Shown here one piece after another: positions 19,921 through 30,530 of a stretch of DNA of 64,000 nt. Each line of letters starts with the position of its first letter. Positions within the stretch are counted from its first letter, which is position 1. The notes beneath the pieces were generated by a model. It did not search any database. It saw only the letters and a list, made by a program, of their open reading frames with translations, and was not told the DNA's origin. The translations under genes were made by a program, and so were the position numbers. Source of the stretch: Teratosphaeria epicoccoides (lineage: Eukaryota > Ascomycota > Dothideomycetes > Mycosphaerellales > Teratosphaeriaceae); NCBI GenBank assembly GCA_021401465.1, contig JADDMT010000004.1:372001-436000 (forward strand), written 5' to 3'.

Positions 19921-21717
19921 TCATGCCATACTTTCCCTCCGACTACCAGCCGGCGTCGCTCCCGGCGTCCTTCTACCAACAGCAAATGGCACAATACCAG
20001 AACTCTGCCGCCTCGGCATAGATCTCCGCGACGCATAGCTCTCCCGCCTAACCTCCGCCTCCGTATCATCATACGTGCTCTCGCTCATGAAAGGAGACCT
20101 CTGCCGCAGGACTGGACCTTTCCAGAGCAAGATCACAGGCGCCGCGCTCAAAATCAGAGCTAGAAACCCAAGTAATGACGATGCCCAGTGAAAGCCAAGA
20201 TTCGAGTACAATTGTGGCGAGGCGAGAGGAAGAAAGGCGCCAAAAGTGTTTCGTCCAAGCGACGCTGCAGATAACGCAGAAGCTGTGTACTTCTCATACG
20301 CATCAGAGAGATAATTAACGGTAGCCATATAAATCTGATAGATGCCGAACCCTACACATCCCACCCCAAGCGCAGGCACAATCCAAGGCAAGCCCTTATA
20401 AGAAGCCCATCCATACCAGAACAAACCCGCCGTAAAGATCAAGGATCCGGGGACAGCAAAGTAGAGTCTCGCCTCAGGTATCGGCCGTCCAGGCTCCTCT
20501 TCGTTTCGCGCAGCAGATCTCAGGTACAGCCAGTCTTGCAATGGGTTTACGACCGTAGCAATGATGGCGCCGATTGAGATTGCGAGCTGGACGATAGTGC
20601 TAGGGAAAGTAGTCCAGCCGTATAGATCGCCAAAGACTTGCGCGACGCTGCTTTGGAAGAGAAAGAGGACGCCCCAGGCGAAAGAGACCCACAGGGTGAA
20701 TGCTATGACCACGAATTCAGTGGTTAACATTTTCGTCGGGCGCATGAAGGAGATCTTGAGCAGCTCGATGATGCTAGCTTTGTTCAATTCGCTCTTAGCG
20801 TAAGCATTCGTGCGGCCTTGTCTACGCAGCTTCTTCGCGCGCTTCGCTAGAATGCGGTCGCCTCTCGTCTCACGCAATATAAGTGCGAAGAAAGGCAGGA
20901 AGCCGGCATCGACGATGAGCTGAATCCAGTATATCCATCTCCAGTTCATGCCAGAGACGATTGCTCCCCCAACGAAGGGCCCAAGAGCAATACCGATGAC
21001 GGACGTCATACCGAATATTGACATCGGGAGGCTACGGTCTTTCTCGCCTCTCCAGATGTCTGTGATACTGCCCCCGACCAGATTGATAGAGACTGAACTT
21101 GCGCCGCCACCAAAGAATCTCGTTACAACCAGAGTTGCAAAGTTCGGCGCCGTAGCGGATGGGATCAGCCAGATCAGGAAGAGTACATATGAAGCGTAGT
21201 ATCCCGGCATGCGCCCAGTGTTTTCAGTCAAGGGCACAAAGAGTAACGGAAAAAGGGCAGCGCCCATGTTCCAGCTTGCGGTCGCGAAGCTCAGGTACGG
21301 AAAGGGCGAATTGGATACGTGAAACTCCCGTTCCATCGCATTGTTACCTGCGGAGTACGCTCCAGCTGGCAGACCGGTGAGGACAGAGATGAAGCAGGTG
21401 GTGAGCGTGACGAGCCATTTGTATCTCGGGCTCCAATTGAAGGGATTGTGAGGGTCGTCAGGGCCGTTCCAATCGACAATCTCAATATTGGAGTCCGTGG
21501 TAGCTTTCTCGTTCCTGTCAACAACGCGAGTTGGATCCGACTTGTCGCTCGCCTCTTGAGGCAGCCGATCACTCCTGTTTGGCATGGAGCTCTTCGAAAT
21601 GCCCCGCCTCAGGTCCTCGTCTGAGTTCGGGAATGGCGCCTCGACGTCCTCATGCTTCCATGAACTATCCAGTCGTGGCCGTCCTTCGCCACGAGCATGG
21701 TGCTGCGCGTTTTCCAT
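19921..21717 (-). CDS. MFS transporter, DHA1 (drug:H+ antiporter) type
   Basis: Single exon, 598 aa from the ATG at 21717. A 95-residue polar N-terminus leads to NPFNWSPRYKW, a block typical of fungal DHA1 carriers before helix 1. Twelve hydrophobic helices can be traced, with TRFFGGGASSVSINLVGGSI in the helix 4 area and GIALGPFVGGAIV, the antiporter motif C region, in helix 5. A central loop (RGDRILAKRAKKLR) is basic. Such carriers sit in the plasma membrane and export drugs or small metabolites; the substrate cannot be read from sequence. The nearest neighbours give no biosynthetic context. The C-terminus is Arg/Ser-rich. Confidence 0.88.
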   Translation of the reverse strand: MENAQHHARGEGRPRLDSSWKHEDVEAPFPNSDEDLRRGISKSSMPNRSDRLPQEASDKSDPTRVVDRNEKATTDSNIEIVDWNGPDDPHNPFNWSPRYKWLVTLTTCFISVLTGLPAGAYSAGNNAMEREFHVSNSPFPYLSFATASWNMGAALFPLLFVPLTENTGRMPGYYASYVLFLIWLIPSATAPNFATLVVTRFFGGGASSVSINLVGGSITDIWRGEKDRSLPMSIFGMTSVIGIALGPFVGGAIVSGMNWRWIYWIQLIVDAGFLPFFALILRETRGDRILAKRAKKLRRQGRTNAYAKSELNKASIIELLKISFMRPTKMLTTEFVVIAFTLWVSFAWGVLFLFQSSVAQVFGDLYGWTTFPSTIVQLAISIGAIIATVVNPLQDWLYLRSAARNEEEPGRPIPEARLYFAVPGSLIFTAGLFWYGWASYKGLPWIVPALGVGCVGFGIYQIYMATVNYLSDAYEKYTASALSAASLGRNTFGAFLPLASPQLYSNLGFHWASSLLGFLALILSAAPVILLWKGPVLRQRSPFMSESTYDDTEAEVRRESYASRRSMPRRQSSGIVPFAVGRRTPGATPAGSRRESMA

Positions 21718-22660
21718 TCCGAGAGATTGTCCTTGACTTCCCTTCTGCTTCTTTGATGAGCAGCCAGACGGCGGTCAAGCAGCTCGTACTGCAACAAGCT
21801 GCCCAACAACACAAAGGGGTAGGTAGTTCAGTTCTAGCAGTGCAAAAAACAAAGTTCCAACGAGAACAGAGATAGCTGGAATCGGATTCGGTAACATGCT
21901 GTCATCGGTAAGGGGAAGATCTTCGCATATTTCCATCCTACCATGCTAGCCGTGTTCCCAGCAACTCTGGGAAGTGACTTCATGTGACGCAGTCTTGCTC
22001 GGGGCTTCTCAGCACAAATCAGCTCAGATCGCGTATTACTAAGGTACGATGTCGCCGTGTGCTCGCTCTGACGTCGAAAGAGCAAAATCTTCACCTCTCC
22101 GAAGAGAGTCCGTGGCTGTGGCCCTCGTATCTTGCTAGGCGCATAAGAGCTGAGCAGTTGCGAATGCGAATCTTCAAAGCCCCGAAGACCTGCATTCTGG
22201 ACAGCGTGCTTTTACAGAGGTATCGACTCTTGTAATGATGGCACGGAATTGGTAGTGACCGAAATGCAATGGATGGAGTTGGGAGACTTGGATCGAGAGG
22301 CCGGAACACAGGCTCTCCCGCTCCGCACCTCACGGTTGGCTGGCTTCCGAGGTTTACTCCTGCCTTGTTCAGTACATAGGGGGTAGAGCCTAGGTCTATC
22401 GGTTGGTCAAGAGTTTGTGGGTGAGGGAGGAGGATGTTTTGATCAGCAGAGCATCTTTAAGCTCAGAGCCACGTTCGTTGTTTACTGTGTAAAAAAGTCT
22501 ATGCCATTCCGATCTGGCGCTGCTGTCTTCGCTAATCATAGGTGCTCGTGCTGCTAGTGTGTTCGCCAGTCACCAACCCGCCCCCAAACTCCAGCAAAAT
22601 GCACAACCTATTGCCACCCGCCGAACCTCACCGTAACGCCTCCACCACAAGGAACCAAGA
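21718..22660. other. Intergenic region upstream of the MFS gene
   Basis: 943 bp. Contains the presumed promoter of the minus-strand MFS gene and 3' flanks of the ATG3 side. Nothing else recognised. Confidence 0.5.
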
Positions 22661-22834
22661 TCATCCAAGCAAGCCCCTCGTGTACCGCACTGCCAAGGTG
22701 ATTCTACTCATTTCAACGGTCATGATTCCTCCGCCAAAGAGTCGCCTCACCTCCATCCATTCGGCCTCTCTAGGATAATTGATGCCAGGATACAGCTTGA
22801 GCCATTCACGCTTGACGTACTCCTCCCACTTCAT
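22661..22834 (-). CDS. Small ORF directly downstream of ATG3, in the same frame
   Basis: The frame that carries ATG3 exon 2 stays open after its TAG at 22871 down to 22661. The first ATG in it is at 22834 and would encode 57 aa beginning MKWEEYVKREWLKLYPGI. The first about 30 residues look like genuine coding sequence (amphipathic, Trp/Glu/Lys/Tyr-rich, no low complexity). A GTGAGG donor follows the block and an acceptor (ttggcag) lies about 60 bp further, so it may be spliced. Only 36 nt separate the stop of ATG3 from this ATG, too little for a normal promoter. It could be a downstream cistron, a readthrough extension or a misjudged neighbour. I recognise no family. Confidence 0.3.
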   Translation of the reverse strand: MKWEEYVKREWLKLYPGINYPREAEWMEVRRLFGGGIMTVEMSRITLAVRYTRGLLG

Positions 22835-22870
22835 TCGGTCCTCCAATAGATCTTTGGGGCCCGAGCGTGG

Positions 22871-23994
22871 CTAAACGCCCATCGTAAAGTCGTGCTCGAT
22901 ACCAGGCGTCACAGACGCCATGAACTTGAGGAAGACGACGAGATATTGGTCGACGCGGATGGCCACTTCTTCCTGCTGTTGTTCATCGAGGACCTCCCAC
23001 TCGCCGTCGCCACCTTGGTTGGGGCCTGAGGTCCCGGACGTCTTCTTATCAAGTCCAAGCTTCGCCGTCTGATCGACGAGGCCTTCCATGCCAGCTGCAC
23101 TAGGTTTCTCGCCATGCTTCACCTTCTCCATCCGAAGCTTGAGTGCTGCGTCGGCCCGGTCGAGGAGGACTTTCATCACTGAGGCGTGCTTGCATGGGTG
23201 GACCGATGCAGTCTTGATAGGTGGATTGGTGAAGTGGAAGTCCTCGAGAGTGACGGTCTTGTCTTTGTAATCGCCAACAATGTCCTCCATCATGGACGTA
23301 GGTTGCAGAGGCTGGTTGGAGGCTGCGTCGTAGCCTAGCAGGTAGAGGCGCGGTGTGCGATAGTAAGGCGTGTAGGTTATGTACAGTGTATACGTCCGCA
23401 GGCTGCATCCGTTAGCACATAATCCTGTGATGTACGATGTACGATTGCTCACCCTTCCTCAGCACCACCAGCCTTCGTGTCTCTTATGATAGCCTCCTCG
23501 TCGTCCTCGTCATCCTCCATATCAGGGATCTCCTCTTCGTCGTCCACCTTCTCACCAACTTCTCCCTTGTTATCAATAGTCCTGACATCCCGCATTCTCA
23601 ATTCTGCGCTCTTATCCAAGCCATCGCCGCCGTTGCCTCCGGCCTTCAACCAGCCATCGTCTTCGCCTCCTGCCTCCCCACCTGGACCTTGCAGCATATC
23701 TCGGACGATCTGGTCTTCGCCATCGCCACCGACGAAGCCGCCTTTCACTCTGCGCCGGCAGGGGACGCCGCGAGTGACGAGATACTGCTTGCCGGGCGGG
23801 AAGTAGGAGACACGCTTGTCTGGCGTGGCGGCATCGGCCCACGACCAAGACGGGAACTTGTACACAAGGAAGTCGCCCGCAGCCTGGAACTCTTCGGGAG
23901 TGATCTGGCCGGTCGCGCGAAAGGTGGACTGGTGGCTGAGGGGAGCGAAGCGGTCGCGCAAGGGATCAATAAAGGTGTGGATGAGGTTCTGCAT
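22871..23994 (-). CDS. ATG3: Autophagy E2-like conjugating enzyme Atg3
   Basis: Exon 1 is 23994-23453, the intron 23452-23403 (50 nt, GTGAGC, branch gctaac), exon 2 23402-22871; 357 aa. The N-terminus has the family block STFRATGQITPEEFQAAGDF followed by PSWSWADA and GKQYLVTRGVPC. A long acidic loop (about 115-180) is the flexible region. Exon 2 has the E2 core, the catalytic motif HPCKHA with the active Cys at about 251, and the family-typical end PGIEHDFTMGV. WEVL within GEWEVLDE matches an Atg8-interacting motif (WxxL; yeast WEDL). Function: transfers Atg8 from Atg7 to phosphatidylethanolamine during autophagosome formation. Divergent from tafazzin. Confidence 0.95.
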
Positions 23995-24305
23995 GGCTGC
24001 GATCTCGCTGTCGGTCGGTAATCGTCAGCGATTTGAGCCTTCCAAGCAGTGGCATGTAAGGCTGTTGAGAGCACATCAGCAACCTCAGGCTCACGCGCGT
24101 GATGAGTGCTCGATCAGTGGGTTGCGGTGAAAGCCACCGTGACTCGCTCACCCGACCCTTGGACCCCGCCGCCCGCCAACCGGCTCACTACCTCCGTGTA
24201 CAGTCTTTAGCCTGCACGACCTCATGATATCCAGCCACATCTGTCTTCAGCGACAGGCAACCTTCATGTCCGGCCGATAACAACAGTCCGCTCTTGCTCG
24301 TCGCA
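23995..24305. promoter_or_regulatory. Shared divergent promoter of ATG3 and tafazzin
   Basis: 311 bp between two divergent ATGs. No named motif is identified. Confidence 0.5.
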
Positions 24306-25696
24306 ATGGCGACATCGCAGGAGCGGCCATATCAGCCTTCAGCGCCTTGGCGCCTCGCCTCCGCTGCCAACATAGGCATTGTTGGATTTCTATGCCACTG
24401 CTTCCTCTACGGGCTCAATCGAACAGAGGTCAACGGTCTAGATCAGTTTCTCGACCTGCTCGATAGCAGACAAGATGAGAAGGGGAGGACTAAGGGTTTG
24501 GTAACTGGTGAGCAGAGACGCACCTTCCATAACTGGCCGATCGTATTTCGTGCCTTCCTGAAACAGAACGGTGGCGCTGACGAATACGCAGTATCAAACC
24601 ATGTAAGCGTGTACGTAGTACACGAAGCCTGCATGTCTGTCTGAACCCACCTAAAACAATATAGACTTGACGACCCTATGATATGGGGCGTCTTGCCTCA
24701 CAGGTACTTCTGGAACCCGAACAACATGCGCTGGTCGCTGGGCAGCTACGACATCTGTTTCAAGAACAAGTAGGCACGCCCAAGGCATCTTGGATTCCAC
24801 TGCTAACGTTGTTACATAGAATGTTTGAAGCTTTCTTCAGCTGCGGTAACACTCTGCCTACACATCGTGCCGCTCACAGCAGATTCGGAGGTGTTTTCCA
24901 GCCTACCATGACACAAGCCATCCGTCTTTTGTCCGATCCGCACGCGAACGCCACGCCTGAGAATCTGGAGCGAACACCGCGTCCACCCCGTCCACCGCGT
25001 CCACCAACTCTGCCTGGCAGTCTACCGCCATCAGACCCATTCTCAGCAAATCAGCTAACATACTCCACAACTGGCACCGACAGCTTCCCGGCACCAGCCG
25101 CCTACCCATCGCGACGCTTCTCCTGGATCCACATTTTCCCCGAGGGCATGATACATCAGCACCAAGACAAAGTAATGCGATACTTCAAGTGGGGTGTCGC
25201 GCGACTCATATTGGAAGCTGAACCATGTCCTGATGTGCTGGCCATGTGGATTGATGGCCCACAGCATGTGATGGACAATAATCGTCCATGGCCGCGACCT
25301 TTGCCAAGGGCCGGCAATCACATTTCGATAACCTTTGGCACTCTGGTCGACACGGAAGAAGTGTTTGAACCATTTCGGCAACGATGGCGGGAGCTGAAGG
25401 AGCGTGTCAGACGAAGACGCCTGGACAGGCCCGTAGCAGACGACAAGTTCTTATCGCAAGAAGATCTTGGCGTGATTCAAGACGAAGAGCTGAAGTACGG
25501 CCAGCAAGCCGAGCAACTGCGCATCGAAGTGACGTTGGCAGTCCGCAACGAAGTCCTGAAAGTCAGACGATCCCTCGGCCTGCCCGATGAAGATCCGAAA
25601 AGGGGTCTCGCCGAGACTTTCCGAGCGGAAGGCGGCAAAGAGCCTACAAGAAAACCCGGGACGAAGAAAGATGGCAGCGTGGTACAAGAGTGGTAG
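24306..25696 (+). CDS. TAZ1: Tafazzin-type monolysocardiolipin acyltransferase
   Basis: Exons are 24306-24507, 24592-24610, 24665-24769 and 24820-25696; introns of 84, 54 and 50 nt; 400 aa. The frame opens at a TTG (24294), but the ATG is at 24306. Exon 2 is a 19-nt microexon that completes NHVSVLDDP, the HX4D acyltransferase motif (H at about 71, D at about 76); exon 3 gives the family block NPNNMRWSLGSYDICFKNK; exon 4 has FFSCGNTLPTHR, then FPEG and the C-terminal domain. Between the family blocks FQPTMTQAIRLLS and IHIFPEG lies a Pro/Arg-rich insert of about 60 residues (three PRPP units). Role: remodels cardiolipin acyl chains at the mitochondrial inner and outer membranes. Converges on the XanA-type gene with 58 bp between stops. 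Confidence 0.93.
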
Positions 25697-25754
25697 CCAT
25701 CCCATCAACAAAACCCCACATCATCAATCATCACCTCACACCCAGATATCCCAA

Positions 25755-26900
25755 TCACTTCGCAGCCGACCCCTTCGCCTCCGCAATAGGCCCTAAAGGC
25801 TCCTCACTAGCCGCCAAATTACATTGCCGAAACACCCTCACCTCTCCCTCCCCAAACGACCCCGTAACCGAGTGCAACACCCCATGATTATTAAAAACCG
25901 CCAAATCCCCCTCCTCCCAATCCACCGCATGTACCAGCTCTGGCGCGATCCCCGGTCTCTGCAATCTATACACAACCTCCCTCACCTCTCGCAAATCTTC
26001 CATCACCGTCCCGTCCTCTAAATGCAATTTCTCAACGGCGCTGGGATGGACCTGCAGAGCCAGTTTTCCCGTCAGGGGATTCCGCCACGTCATGGGCAAG
26101 ATTTTCACTTTTGCTGCGTCGATGTGCGGCAGAGAGGAGTAAGGAAGTTCGAGATTTTCGGAGAAGAGGCCGAGGCCATCCGGGCGGGATTTGGAGGCGG
26201 ACATCCAGATGTAGGGGTGAGGCGCGTATTGCACTTTTGTCGTGCGGGCGAAGTGCTTGTCGGACTCGGAGAGGAGGTCGTACATTTTGTAAGACGAGAC
26301 GAACGCGGTAGAGCCACGAGGCACGGGGAGGGAGTCGTTGGTCCCGTCGTCGTAAAGCAGAGTTTGGGGCTCTGTTTTGGGGACTTGAACGGCCATTAGA
26401 GACGTTACGAGAGGGGGGTTTAGATCGTAGAGAGCGGCGTCAATGTGCCAGCGGTAGAACCTCGTGTACTTCCTATCCTCTTCGTCGGGGATGGCGGATT
26501 TGTGGAAAGTTTTGTGGTGAGGGTGTTTGAGCGTGATGTTTCTAAGGCCTTCGAATGAAGCGACAGGGCCGTTGCCGATGACTTGGACTTGGGGTTGGTG
26601 AGGGATGGTTTTCAAGTCTGGGTGGAGGATGCTCCTCTTTGCGTCTAGGGTTTTCCCGTGGCCGTAAGACTGGACGGTTGGGTCAAAGAGTCTTGTTAAT
26701 TCGTATTGAGCTTTTGGGGTGAGGTTTTGTTGGTTTTTAAAGATCACGAGCTGGTTTTCGTAGAGAGCTTTGTGGATGATATCGAAGTCGATTTGGTTCA
26801 GATTCTCCAAGTCCGCGCCGCAAATCTCAGCTCCGAAGTCGATGTTGGAGCCTTCTGCAGGCGCGATCTTGTGGACTGTGATTTCAGATTGAATGGCCAT
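25755..26900 (-). CDS. xanA: Xanthine dioxygenase, Fe(II)/2-oxoglutarate-dependent (XanA type)
   Basis: 381 aa from the ATG at 26900. Conserved-looking blocks are SIDFGAE, ALYENQLVIFKNQ, SYGHGKTLDAKRSILHPDLK, FYRWHIDAALYDLNPP and GVLHSVTGSFGEGEVRVFRQ. H152, D154 and H343 form the iron triad of the TauD/TfdA superfamily, and the blocks match the fungal XanA branch more closely than taurine dioxygenases. The reaction is xanthine plus 2-oxoglutarate and O2 to urate, succinate and CO2, allowing purine use without xanthine dehydrogenase. The frame stays open upstream to an ATG at 27395, which would add 165 residues; the 20 residues before the Met include FHTSTQRLFATP, which looks like a mitochondrial presequence. 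I prefer 26900 because family members start there. Confidence 0.85.
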   Translation of the reverse strand: MAIQSEITVHKIAPAEGSNIDFGAEICGADLENLNQIDFDIIHKALYENQLVIFKNQQNLTPKAQYELTRLFDPTVQSYGHGKTLDAKRSILHPDLKTIPHQPQVQVIGNGPVASFEGLRNITLKHPHHKTFHKSAIPDEEDRKYTRFYRWHIDAALYDLNPPLVTSLMAVQVPKTEPQTLLYDDGTNDSLPVPRGSTAFVSSYKMYDLLSESDKHFARTTKVQYAPHPYIWMSASKSRPDGLGLFSENLELPYSSLPHIDAAKVKILPMTWRNPLTGKLALQVHPSAVEKLHLEDGTVMEDLREVREVVYRLQRPGIAPELVHAVDWEEGDLAVFNNHGVLHSVTGSFGEGEVRVFRQCNLAASEEPLGPIAEAKGSAAK

Positions 26901-27544
26901 TGCTTGATGTGTTGGTGTGGCGAATAGGCGTTGGGTTGAGGTATGGAAGTATTTCTGCCCAAAGCTTTTGCGAGGCTCTGGATGGCGGAATACCGGTCCG
27001 TTAGATCTACCATTTCGACTCAATATCGTCCTGCTATATAGTCTCTTCTCGTTGCGGTCAGCTCCACCTGCTATGAAATTGCTTGCTGCTGACGGCCACC
27101 TCCGAAATTCGAAGCCACGATATAGGGCTGGAATGCTGACTGCACCTGCGCATGCCGCATTCCGGCCAGATACAAAAGGACGCATATCTCCGGGATGCGA
27201 TGCCCGAAAGACCTCGATCAGGAATGCTGTCATCGATGTCACAGTCAAAAGGTCCGCAACTGATAAGCAAGGCCCGCACGAGCCGCCGAGACAAGCAAAT
27301 GGGGCAACAGCGGGCTCACATGATTCTAGAACATTGCGTGGGTGTATGGGACACTCGTTCGGTAACGAAGCTCTTGAGCCTATCGTAGATGCCATGCGGC
27401 TCCTCTCGAATCAGCTTGATGCACTCATATTCTTCTATACAAACGGCCTATATCCAGAAGCCTAGTCTAGCACAAGCGAGATGAAATTCATAACGCGTGG
27501 ACACATTACGTACGTGGCAATCAGCTCACACCCGCCATCAAGCT
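26901..27544. other. Upstream region of the XanA-type gene with in-frame open extension
   Basis: 644 bp. From 26901 to 27395 the minus strand is open in the XanA frame (165 codons with an ATG at 27395). The rest is the 3' flank of the 27545-29275 gene. No other gene is seen. Confidence 0.45.
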
Positions 27545-29275
27545 TCATGTCCGTACATCCTGCTCCGTCTTCGCCATTCGCAACTTCATCATGCCCTCGG
27601 CATGTTTCGCCATAAAGCTCGCGCCTGCAGACCCACCCGTGAACGACATCTTATTCGGCCTGCCGCTAGAACCGTATATGTCCTCGCTGGCAGCTTTGGC
27701 TTCGGCCGCAGCGTAGTCGGGTCCTTTGAATATGGGATCGCGGTGTACGCTCGGTCGTCGAAAACCTGGATCTGTAGGCTGCCGTGACGCCATTGCTGAT
27801 CCTGGGCCGAACTCGCTGTGGAGCACATCTTTGTCCAGCTCGTTCGCGTCTGTCGGTAATGCAGGCTCTGGCACCAGACCTGCCTCTGGATCATATTCGT
27901 AAATTTCATCTTTGCGCAGGCCGCGAGTCACCATTGGTTTCACAATGGATACTATTCGATCCGACGCGTGTTCAATCCGTCCAGCAAGGCCTGTCACAGC
28001 CTCCTCTTCGTCCTCAATCGCAGAATCCACATCGACGTCAGGCACTCCAGGTGGTAGCTCGGCCTCCTCCGCTTCGAGTTCAAACAGGTCGCCATCAGCA
28101 TCAATCTTCGACGTTGACTTGGGCACTGCGCGTGGTGGAATCGCGAAAGCCGGTTTGCTTGAAATTGCAGACATATCAGCTGCCAAATCGGGTGCGCTTG
28201 AGGCAGCTGTCAGCTTGCTCGTTAGGGTGGCAATGCCTTCCACTCCAAGTCCAGAAGGTCCAATAGACGCTGACGGAGACACAGGCTGTCTGACGAAATC
28301 CATCGCTGCGGATTGATTCATAAGGGCCAAATGCGCTCGCTCGTTCGACGGCGATCGCGCTCGCGAGTGCGACGGTGCAGTGCTTGTGTTTCTCTCAAGC
28401 GGCCGCTCATCAGTCGGCGCCACAACTATATTATCGCCAATTGCCAATGACACGCGTTTAGCGCTCGGCTTTTTCGCAGATTGTGACGGTGACTTCAGTG
28501 CCGATGTCAGCTTCCCATCTGCAGAGGATCCAGACGAGGAGGTTCGGTGCGCCAGTTGTAAATGCACGGGCCGCTTCACCCGTGCTTGCAATGCAGCGTC
28601 TGAGGTGTCTTTCGAGAGAGCCACGCGTGTACCGCTCAGCGGAACATCTCTGCGACATGACTCTACGCTGGCAGGTGCGGAATCTCGTCGCTGTCCATTC
28701 TTGCCTCGATCTTCTTTACTATCGATTGCGGTGATGAATGGTGGCGTGAAGAGGCCGATGAACTCCTTCTCGCGTTCCTCGCTAACTCTGCGTTCTGTCA
28801 ATCCAGCCAATGCCGGACCGTCCTCTGCGATATCGTCCTCGACGGCCTGGCCATGTCGTTCGCGCCGTGACCTGGAAGCCAAGAGCGCATCAACGGCATC
28901 TGGGCCTTGCTGACCTAGCAGTGACGACCCGTTCACCGCAGCAGTGAGAGCAGACTCCGGACTCATGCGCCGCTTGGCCATATTCAACGTCCCATTGCTG
29001 TCGGCGTGACCACCTTCCTGCTGTCCCGCAGATGAGCCTCTCGCCTCATTCCTGGCCTGCTTCTGCAGGTCCTTCACATGAGCCTTGTATTCGCGCTCCT
29101 TGGCCGCAATGTACTTGTGTATGCTATCATCCAACGTCTTCCGCTTGATCTCCAGCTTCTCCAGATACTCAGGCGGCAAGCCATGCTCATTGTCGCGCAA
29201 CGATCTTCGAAACGAAGGTCGCGGAACTATCGGCGGGAGATGCAGCTCCGGCGCACCGCCCTTCTTCTCCGCCAT
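27545..29275 (-). CDS. Uncharacterised conserved-looking fungal protein, 576 aa
   Basis: Single exon. The frame starts at a TTG (29284), but the first ATG is 29275 (MAEKKGG). Residues 15-80 contain PEYLEKLEIKRKTLDDSIHK followed by a Lys/Glu-rich helix, probably a short coiled coil. The middle is Ser/Ala/Arg-rich and probably disordered, with a distinct hydrophobic stretch FIGLFTPPFITAID near 170. The acidic segment PPGVPDVDVDSAIEDEEE lies near 405. The C-terminus PNKMSFTGGSAGASFMAKHA looks conserved. I recognise no domain. Composition and length argue for a real protein; no function is inferred. Confidence 0.7.
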   Translation of the reverse strand: MAEKKGGAPELHLPPIVPRPSFRRSLRDNEHGLPPEYLEKLEIKRKTLDDSIHKYIAAKEREYKAHVKDLQKQARNEARGSSAGQQEGGHADSNGTLNMAKRRMSPESALTAAVNGSSLLGQQGPDAVDALLASRSRRERHGQAVEDDIAEDGPALAGLTERRVSEEREKEFIGLFTPPFITAIDSKEDRGKNGQRRDSAPASVESCRRDVPLSGTRVALSKDTSDAALQARVKRPVHLQLAHRTSSSGSSADGKLTSALKSPSQSAKKPSAKRVSLAIGDNIVVAPTDERPLERNTSTAPSHSRARSPSNERAHLALMNQSAAMDFVRQPVSPSASIGPSGLGVEGIATLTSKLTAASSAPDLAADMSAISSKPAFAIPPRAVPKSTSKIDADGDLFELEAEEAELPPGVPDVDVDSAIEDEEEAVTGLAGRIEHASDRIVSIVKPMVTRGLRKDEIYEYDPEAGLVPEPALPTDANELDKDVLHSEFGPGSAMASRQPTDPGFRRPSVHRDPIFKGPDYAAAEAKAASEDIYGSSGRPNKMSFTGGSAGASFMAKHAEGMMKLRMAKTEQDVRT

Positions 29276-30530
29276 TGCGTCCAAATGTCCTCATTTGATG
29301 GCCACATGTGAACTTCTGAGGATCGACAGGTGCCTCACGAGCAAGGAGTCGAATGTTGCGCGATTGAGATGCAGGCCGGCCTCGATTCCGGCGTCACTGT
29401 GAAGACAGAGAAGCTAAAAAGACCAGCGTCGCCTCGTGCTCTTCGCGGGATACAATATCCTTGTCGCCCAAAATCTCAGGTCGGCGTGCTGACCCCTGTA
29501 GATTCTCCGGCCAATCGCTGTTCGTACAGTATGTACAGGGACCGTTATCAACCCTCGAGACTGACGGACGAGGCAGACAAGAGGGAAAATGAACGGAAAA
29601 TACCTCCTAACACAATGCTGAAGCATGGACGATCATGTGCCGTTAGCAGGGATGCTTAGACTTCGACCGCTTCCAGACCTCGAGGTCGCTGGATGACCCA
29701 CTGCGCACGTAAGAACAAGTAAGCTTTCTCTAGGGTTCACATGTTTGCTTTGCCTATTCTCACCGCTCCAGCGGCCAAGCAGGGCGCCTTGGCTCACAGT
29801 GTCATGCATGAGTACAATTGCTCGACGCCAGACCACCGCACTTGTCCTTCGTTCCCGCCGCGCTTCCCGAGCGCATCAATCGCCCCACATGCATGCTTTG
29901 TTGTCAACCAGATTCACCTTCTATACCTCTGCTTCACAAGCACCAGCAGACCTTGATCTGTAGGTCAGCTGTTTCGTGCTGCAGCCTGCAGGACCTACGG
30001 AGGATGATCAATGCATATACCTTGATACAACCGCATAATCAAGCTGCGACCCAAAAGTATGTTACGGCTATCTCTATGCGGACTACCCGACTTCGACATC
30101 ATTAATTGGATGAGTCTATCATTCACTCCACTCTGTACTGCCCTTGATTCAAACCGAGACGCAGTAAATAAGTCATACGCCACTGTGCGGGTCTTGTCTC
30201 GGCAGATTCAATTGAGGCAGCGTGACAGCGCGGCTACGTGGGGTCTCTTGCAAGCTCAAAAGTCATTCAACGGCTGCGTATTGCCGCTTTGGGAAGGAGA
30301 CCGGCGATCTCCACTGTCAGTGAACTTCCAAGCAAACCGCCAACGCACCCCAGGTGCTGATCACGCTCCGCGGCCTCGGTCGGTGGATTGAAGATAATCA
30401 TCTGATGAAGTGTTTCGGTCTTTGAATATACGACCGTCGATTGGTCGCCTTGATCTATCGTACAGGTACATTCCGTGTGCAAATGCAACGTCCCACGCCT
30501 TCGCTATGCTCCCTGTGGACTCGCTGTTAC
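29276..30530. other. Intergenic region, no supported gene
   Basis: 1.25 kb between two minus-strand genes: the promoter of the 27545-29275 gene and the 3' flank of the PPR-like gene. Only short frames without motifs. Confidence 0.5.
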
